64,000 bases of DNA. It comes from Deroplatys truncata. Lineage: Eukaryota; Arthropoda; Insecta; Mantodea; Mantidae. The notes below the pieces were generated by a model. That model ran no database searches, was not told the origin of the DNA, and saw nothing but the letters and a program-made list of their open reading frames with translations. Positions 51,501 through 58,600 of the stretch are shown here, one piece after another. Both the position numbers and the translations under genes were made by a program. The DNA lies in the NCBI GenBank assembly GCA_030765065.1, contig CM060985.1, forward strand, positions 8,122,001 through 8,186,000, read 5' to 3'. Within the stretch, counting starts at the first letter, position 1. Each line of letters opens with the position of its first letter.

Positions 51501-54500
51501 TGACTAAGCACTTATCTATAAGGTGTTGAAAATAAAGAAAGAGTAGCTTTTAAAATGTTCGAGTGCTATATAATTAAAAAAAAAGAATTAGGTGGTTTTT
51601 ACAAATTGTAGTGTAACTTATGACTTTTGCCAACTCCTATTGTGTAACTGCAATATTTTGACCATATGATTTAAACAATGCAAATATCTATATAAGGGGT
51701 TGAAAATATGATAGTGGTAGTTTTTAGAGTTGTAAAGTAGCTTATAATTTTCGTTGGGTCTATAGTATAAGCATAGAAAGTTTAATCTAGATAGGTCAAA
51801 GAATGTTGATTTACATGTTAAGGGTTGAAAATAGGGATTGAATGTAAGGGCACCTCTCATTTTTGTTATTTTCTAGATTCCAAATGTACCTAGTTTTGTC
51901 AAAATCACACCAAAAGTATTATTTGATAAAATGTCATTAACAATATATAAACTCCCCTAAAATAACTCAATTTTAAAGTGTTTTAAGCCTCAATGTTTTA
52001 CTCCCTTGGGCACGACATCATTAAAAATATGCCATGTTTGCAATAAGTGCCAAAAGTAATTCTAATATCCATATTCAATGAAACTGGATTGAAAATTAGT
52101 GACATGAATATGAAAAAGATAACCCTAATCTTCCAGTTTTCAGTATTTTTGAAACATTATATAGACTGTGACCATCTGGAAGAATAGGGATTTTCAATGG
52201 TGAAAGAATTATCAAAATCAATTAAGTGGTTTTTGAAATTACCCTACACACACAACTTTTCTCTCTTTACAATATTAATTTTTTAAAATTAATGGTGCAC
52301 AGTTACAAAGAAATAATGCATTCTCTTATGTTTTGCAATTTTAATGCATACTAGCATTAGGGAGAGGGAGAGGGAGAGAATTGTTACTCAACAGAAAATA
52401 TATGTAAAGTAAAAGAAAAGCTGTAAAAATGAAATTGAGTTCTATTTATAGATGCTCTTTAAATGCTATGGCTAAAAAGTTAGTAAATGTAAAATCTAGG
52501 AAAAAAATAATAAAAGTAGGACATTTTTTGGGCAGAATAAGAGCAAAATGGATGAGGAAAATTAGCGGGAAGAGTAAATGAGTATTAAATTACGGAAGTT
52601 TTTATTTGATATGTTGCAAGTAGGACCCAACTCGACAACCTCAAGGTTTGAGTTTGTTGACGTCTAAGGTAAAGCAACTCAAGGTAGAGTTAGAGTTAGT
52701 ATTGGAGATTAAATAAATTGATAATTGTAGTTTTTAGATTAAGAGGAATGCTAGCTACCAGTATTCCATACTGCTGGATACCAGTAGCTACGAGTTTTTA
52801 TTTTTTTTTTATTTTGTATTTTATTGTTATTTTTAGTAACTGGGTTAAGAATAAACCTATAAAATTTGTTGTAAATTTGTACAATTAACTGGGTTAATAA
52901 TACAATTAATTACTTACTAACTGCTTTGGTTCTTAGCATACCATTCTATATTGGCATGAAAGACCCAAAATTCTGCTCGGAGGCCTCTTTATCAGGCTTG
53001 AGGTTCATGCCGTAAATCTATGACACGGGATCACCAGCTTTACTCAAAAGCTGTAGATATTTCATTGCAAGCAATGGTCATGATTTAGCAATTCAGAAAA
53101 CAGAAGGTGCAGCAAAACAGTATGATATATGTGCAGTGGTAATACCAAAAGCTTTTAATAACCCTTACACAACACATTTTTGTTTTATTTCCTCTGTGTA
53201 TTGTAATTAAGTTCATTACATATGTATAATACCATACATAAATTATATAAGGAGAGAAAATTGTATCCAGCATAACATCAGAAATTAGTCAACTGATTCT
53301 GTAATTAACAACTCAGAATATTACTTTTCTCAGTGGTTACAGGCTGTGTGTCATTTCCAATATATTGATGGCTTGGGGGGGCAGAGTAATTGTTATTGTA
53401 TACACACAAATTTTCTCAATTTATAATATTAGTACAAATTTATATATATTTAGAAATAAAAATGCTACACTTAATAAGACAGCTAGTTTCAGGAAACTGT
53501 CCTAAAAATTGTCATTTTTAAAGTGCTCTCAATGTTTTGCTAGTCTATAACAAATTTGTGGTGTATTAACAAATCAGTTCCAAATTTTTATAGATAAATT
53601 TCAACTCTATACATGAAGCATATATTGTAACTTAAAATTACAACTGAAGGTGTGCAGTGTCATGTTAGGCCAGAGCTTAGCTTATCTGTGTGTCTACCCT
53701 TATCACGATCATGGTCCCTCTTCACTGGGCTGCAACAAAATGTTATGAAGTATAAAATATGGACCAGTAATGTGTGCATAGTCTAGGAATGGTATTCTTT
53801 ATTTTAATACTTTTTTATTGTGGTACCAGGAAGAATTTCTTTGCCAGGTCTTCAAGGATTCTTATAAAATGAAATTCACATTTATTTTACATGTAATTTA
53901 TGTACATTTTATGGATTTTAAATTTCATGTCATCTCTAAATTATTGTTTTGTTGGACATTGAGAAGATTTTAAGAGTTTCAATTTCAGAAAGTTGGCAAG
54001 TATGCTAATGTAACTTCTCATAAAAGGTCAAACTAGCCTTTCTCAGTTCTCACATAGTTGCAATTTGTTTGTCTTATAGTTGCTTATATGATGATACTGT
54101 ACGGAGCATTGGCATTTGGTGTCGCACTTTCATTTGCTGTTACCCTGACCTGCATCACTTACAGGTGAGTGTAAACCAAACATTTGCATCACAGATGCCC
54201 CCCTCTTTCATTTGTATGAATAGCAGACTTCAAATTAAATAAGTTGGATTGATTGGTAACCATCCAAAAAGAAGCAAACCCTCTCGGTGTGATACTGAGC
54301 GGCCATTTTGTGCCCTGGCCCTGATTGTGTGTATGCATAATTTGCTTTTAATGCAGTGACATTGGTATGTTCCAGAATCTCACTTGCGGTGAATGACCCG
54401 CTCAAGACCTGTGCATGTCAAAACTGAAAACTTATCCACACATCTGTGTTGTCTGTGAATTACTTTAGAGTATGTTTATTATTGTTTCTGTTCTTGACTT

Positions 54501-55645
54501 ATTAGTCCACTGAAATGCGTAGGTACCAAAAACTTCACGCTTGAACAAAGAATTTTAATGTACGATACATATGTAAAAACCGAATCATGTAGAACACTTT
54601 CAGAAGACATTTTCTGCTGTACCAGTTCCAAATAGAGATACTGTCTGATTAATAAGTTTAGGACAATATGTTTTCTACTACCATTTAACCAGCTTTCTCA
54701 CCGTAGTCAAACGTTCTGTTGAAATACAAATGCTACAAGAATCACTCATATTATTGTATTAAAATTATTTTTATTGGATTCTGTGTTAAAACATTGCTTT
54801 GTTTTTACTAACCATAGACGCATGCAAGTAACTGCTGATCTGAACAATATGTCATGGAAGGTTCGTCCAGAGGAAGTGCTTCTGGAAGTGGGGAAACCTT
54901 TCTCATCTCGACTTGGACTTCAGAAAAATGAGGTTAGTACCAACATGCATTTAGTTTTATGAGTAAAATAATGGAGGAGTTTTATTTTCTGTATCACCTA
55001 CATACAGTAAGTAGAGGAAGAAGGTTTGATTGAAAATACAATGTTTGAGATCTGTGAAACATTCCTTCCTCCCTCCCAAAGAAGAGGATTTTTAAAAAAA
55101 GTCCACGTATGTGACCGTCTATCTGAATGGCATAATCAAAAATGAAATGCCAGATAAGTACAAAACTTTATATTTTGTTTAGAATCTTCCAAGGATGCAG
55201 CAACCTAAAACTACTCTTTACATGGTTACTTTTTATTTTCTCAAAAACAGCTGTAATAAGTTTTATTATAGTGTACTTCTTATTCACTTTTTTTTATCAT
55301 CATTTGACTGGCACATCTGATATAGAACACCAAGAATTCTGTACATTATTTAAAAAGATATTCACGTTCACCATAAAAACAGTTTTCATATACGAATCGT
55401 TTAGTTTTAACTTAAAAGTTTTGAATTCCTCTTCAGCTTTTATTTTAATTTGGCAAATCATTATACACTTTTACACTTACATGAAAGTACTCCATTTTTC
55501 ATCGATTTTGGTTTGCTGAAATGATGTACATAATAATTAGAGAAGGAATTGAATTCTATAAAAAGGTTTTGGTATCAAGATTTCACCAGAAATTCATGTT
55601 TTGATGTTCCCTTTATAAAACAATAAAAGCATTTTTAGAAAAAGG

Positions 55646-55683
<38 letters not shown>

Positions 55684-58600
55684 TGGGCGTGTGCGTGCGA
55701 GATAGAAAACCGAAAAGTTGGATAAATACTGAACTTCGTATGTAAGTTCAGTATCTTCCAATGATGTGACATGAATATTTTCAAGAAATCCCCCACCCCA
55801 CCTTTACATGGCTGTAACAATTTTGATTAAAATGCCATACATTTAAGATATTAACTGAAAAACAAAATGTATATGTTGAATTTTCTGGGAATAGCCTATG
55901 AAGTGGTGTTTGTTTGGAAGGAAATTTTGTATAACTGGTAAAAACAAACAGACAAAATGTAGAACACAGAAAATGTAGATCTCTTTAAAACACCCAATTT
56001 ATCTCAAAAGACCTTTTCTGTTGCATCAGCCATTTCCAAAATATCCATTATTGTTGGTTTGAATTTTTCAATTGCTCCTTGCGTTGTCATGGAATTTCTA
56101 AGCCAGCTATATAGTCTAGCATAATATAGTGACCGAGTTTTTAAACATCTGAGTACTGATTCTGTATCCTCAATTCCCCTTTTACCTAGTCGTCCTCCGT
56201 GTTGTGTTTACCATGCTGGCCTTTAGTTCCCGAGGTCGCATGTTCAAACCTGGCAGAGGGCGATGGATTTTTTCGGGCGTAAAAATCCTTAGCATGGCTT
56301 TCTTTGGAAGGGAAGTAAAGCCGGTGGTCCCGTGTCATAGATTTACGGCACGTAAAAGAACCTCAAGCCTGATAAAGAGGCCTCTGAGCAAAATTACCAG
56401 TCTTTCATGCCCAATATAGAATGGGACACTAAGAATATAAGCTTTCAAAGAATAGTTTGTAGAAGTTTAAAAAAATAAACAATAGTGGGTAGAGAAAGTA
56501 ATGGGAATGTGACACATTCAGATATATATATATTTTTTTACTTTCTCTGCCACATACCTAGTATGTAGAGAGGGTATTACATTCCACCTCAAAACTTGAT
56601 ACCCAGATTTCACCAGAAATACATGTTATGAAAATACATGTATAAAAAAAGTATTTTTAGAAAAATGTCTGTGTGCATGTGTGAACAGCATAACTCAAAA
56701 CCAAAAAGTTGGATACACATCAAAGTTAGTATTTAAGTTTAGAATCTTCCATAAGATGCCACAAAAAGATTTTCAAGAAAATTCCCCCACCCCCAACTAC
56801 CGTTTACATGGTACATTTTTCTAAATTTTTTATTTTCTAAAAAATAGCTCAAATGATTCTGATTAAAATACCTTACATGAAAGAAATTTAGATGACAAAT
56901 AAAATGTATGCCTTGAATTTCCTGGGAATAATTTGTGAAGTCCTCTTCATTTGGAAGGAATTTTGTATAATCTTGTATAACTGGTAAACGTTAAAAGTGA
57001 TAGACGAAAACGTACTATACAAAAAATTGTAGATCTCTTTAAAACACATTTTTTATTTCAAATAACTATTTTTAGGGCTTCAGTCATTTCCAAGGTATCC
57101 GTTATTAATGGTTCAAATTGTTCAATACTAATCCATTCTTTTAAAGTTTTGTCAACATTCAGTTGTTTCTCGTTATGTCATGGAATTTTAAAGCCAGTGT
57201 ATAGTGCCCAGTTCATAAATATTCGACTGCTGCTGTTCTCTTTGTATCCCAATGAAATGTATAATGCATCTATTTCTATGAAGTTTATCTCAATTAAAAT
57301 GAAGTAGATTGGAAAACACACTTTTGGAAGAATAGTTTGTATACCCATTAATAAATGATAGAGGGTAGAGAAAGTGATGTGAATGTAACATATCAGATGA
57401 CAGTATTTAATAAACAAGAGGAAATAACAGAATAAAACTCTGTTTCTCATACAGCAGACATTTGATTCTGGGCTGGAGAAACTGCACAGAGGTCGAGGGT
57501 CTATGACTTCATGCAATTCTCTGCCACCAAACCGTGTCTTCACCACCATAGGTATATACAAGGTAAATATATAGAACATGTATTATTCTAGTTTTGTGTA
57601 TTAGTCCACTGTTTCACAACATGAAACTGACTGGCACCTGCCTATTGTAGTTCACAATAACCTGAGAACGGAAAGCATCGTTTTGGCCCACAATACCCCA
57701 GGAATGCATATCAATAGCAAACTGGAAAGTCAGTTTTGCACAATGTGATGTGATTTATTTGTAGCCAGCCAACTATATTTTTTCACCTGTTTCCAATTCA
57801 GCCAACATAATGCAGGTTAGCCAACATCAAAATTTGATATTGTACATTTTGTAAATGCTGATTCATTAATATTTCCAAGTTTTGTGGTGTTCCAAAATGT
57901 TGTTCCTTTTATTAACACCACACACTAAAGTTATTTGTTGTTCTGTATAGTTTTTCAGGCAGTAGCCAGTTGCATATAAACAATCGACAGATGACATTTT
58001 CACTAGGAAACGCAATGCTCAATGGATCTGAAGGAGTCAGTCAGGACACACATTTGCTGGAATTTCTTGCTGTTTCATGTCACAGCTGCCTTGAATAATT
58101 TCTACACGAAGAGTATAACATGCACAACGAGAATTAGAAAATTAACATTTAACCAAGTCGTAGGGTTTCCTGTTAATTATCAACACTGACATTATATTTT
58201 AACTTTGTTGTTCTCATTCTGGTTACAAATGAGGTAACACCAAGATAACTTGTTTGACTCACATTTGGGAGGTCCCTGGCAACCATCCACTCTGACCCAT
58301 GACTTTTCATGGTTTCTCTGGGTCAGAAGGTGAATGCTGTGGTGGTTCCTTTTCTGCCATGACTTTCCTGTACCTATCATATTCTTCATTGTCATCTGTT
58401 TCATGGTTGTACAACCAGGTGACGCTGTGATTAGGTGGTGGATGTGCGCTTTCTAGGGGTTTTGTTCCCTTTCATTGCAGGACTGCTCAGTTGGGACCCG
58501 CCTCCGAGTGGGCCCCACCAGGGAGGGAGGCTTCTGGGCAGCATTAGATGTGTTTGATCTGGAAATGTTATGGACCCTGCCCATGCTTACGCCTGTGGTC

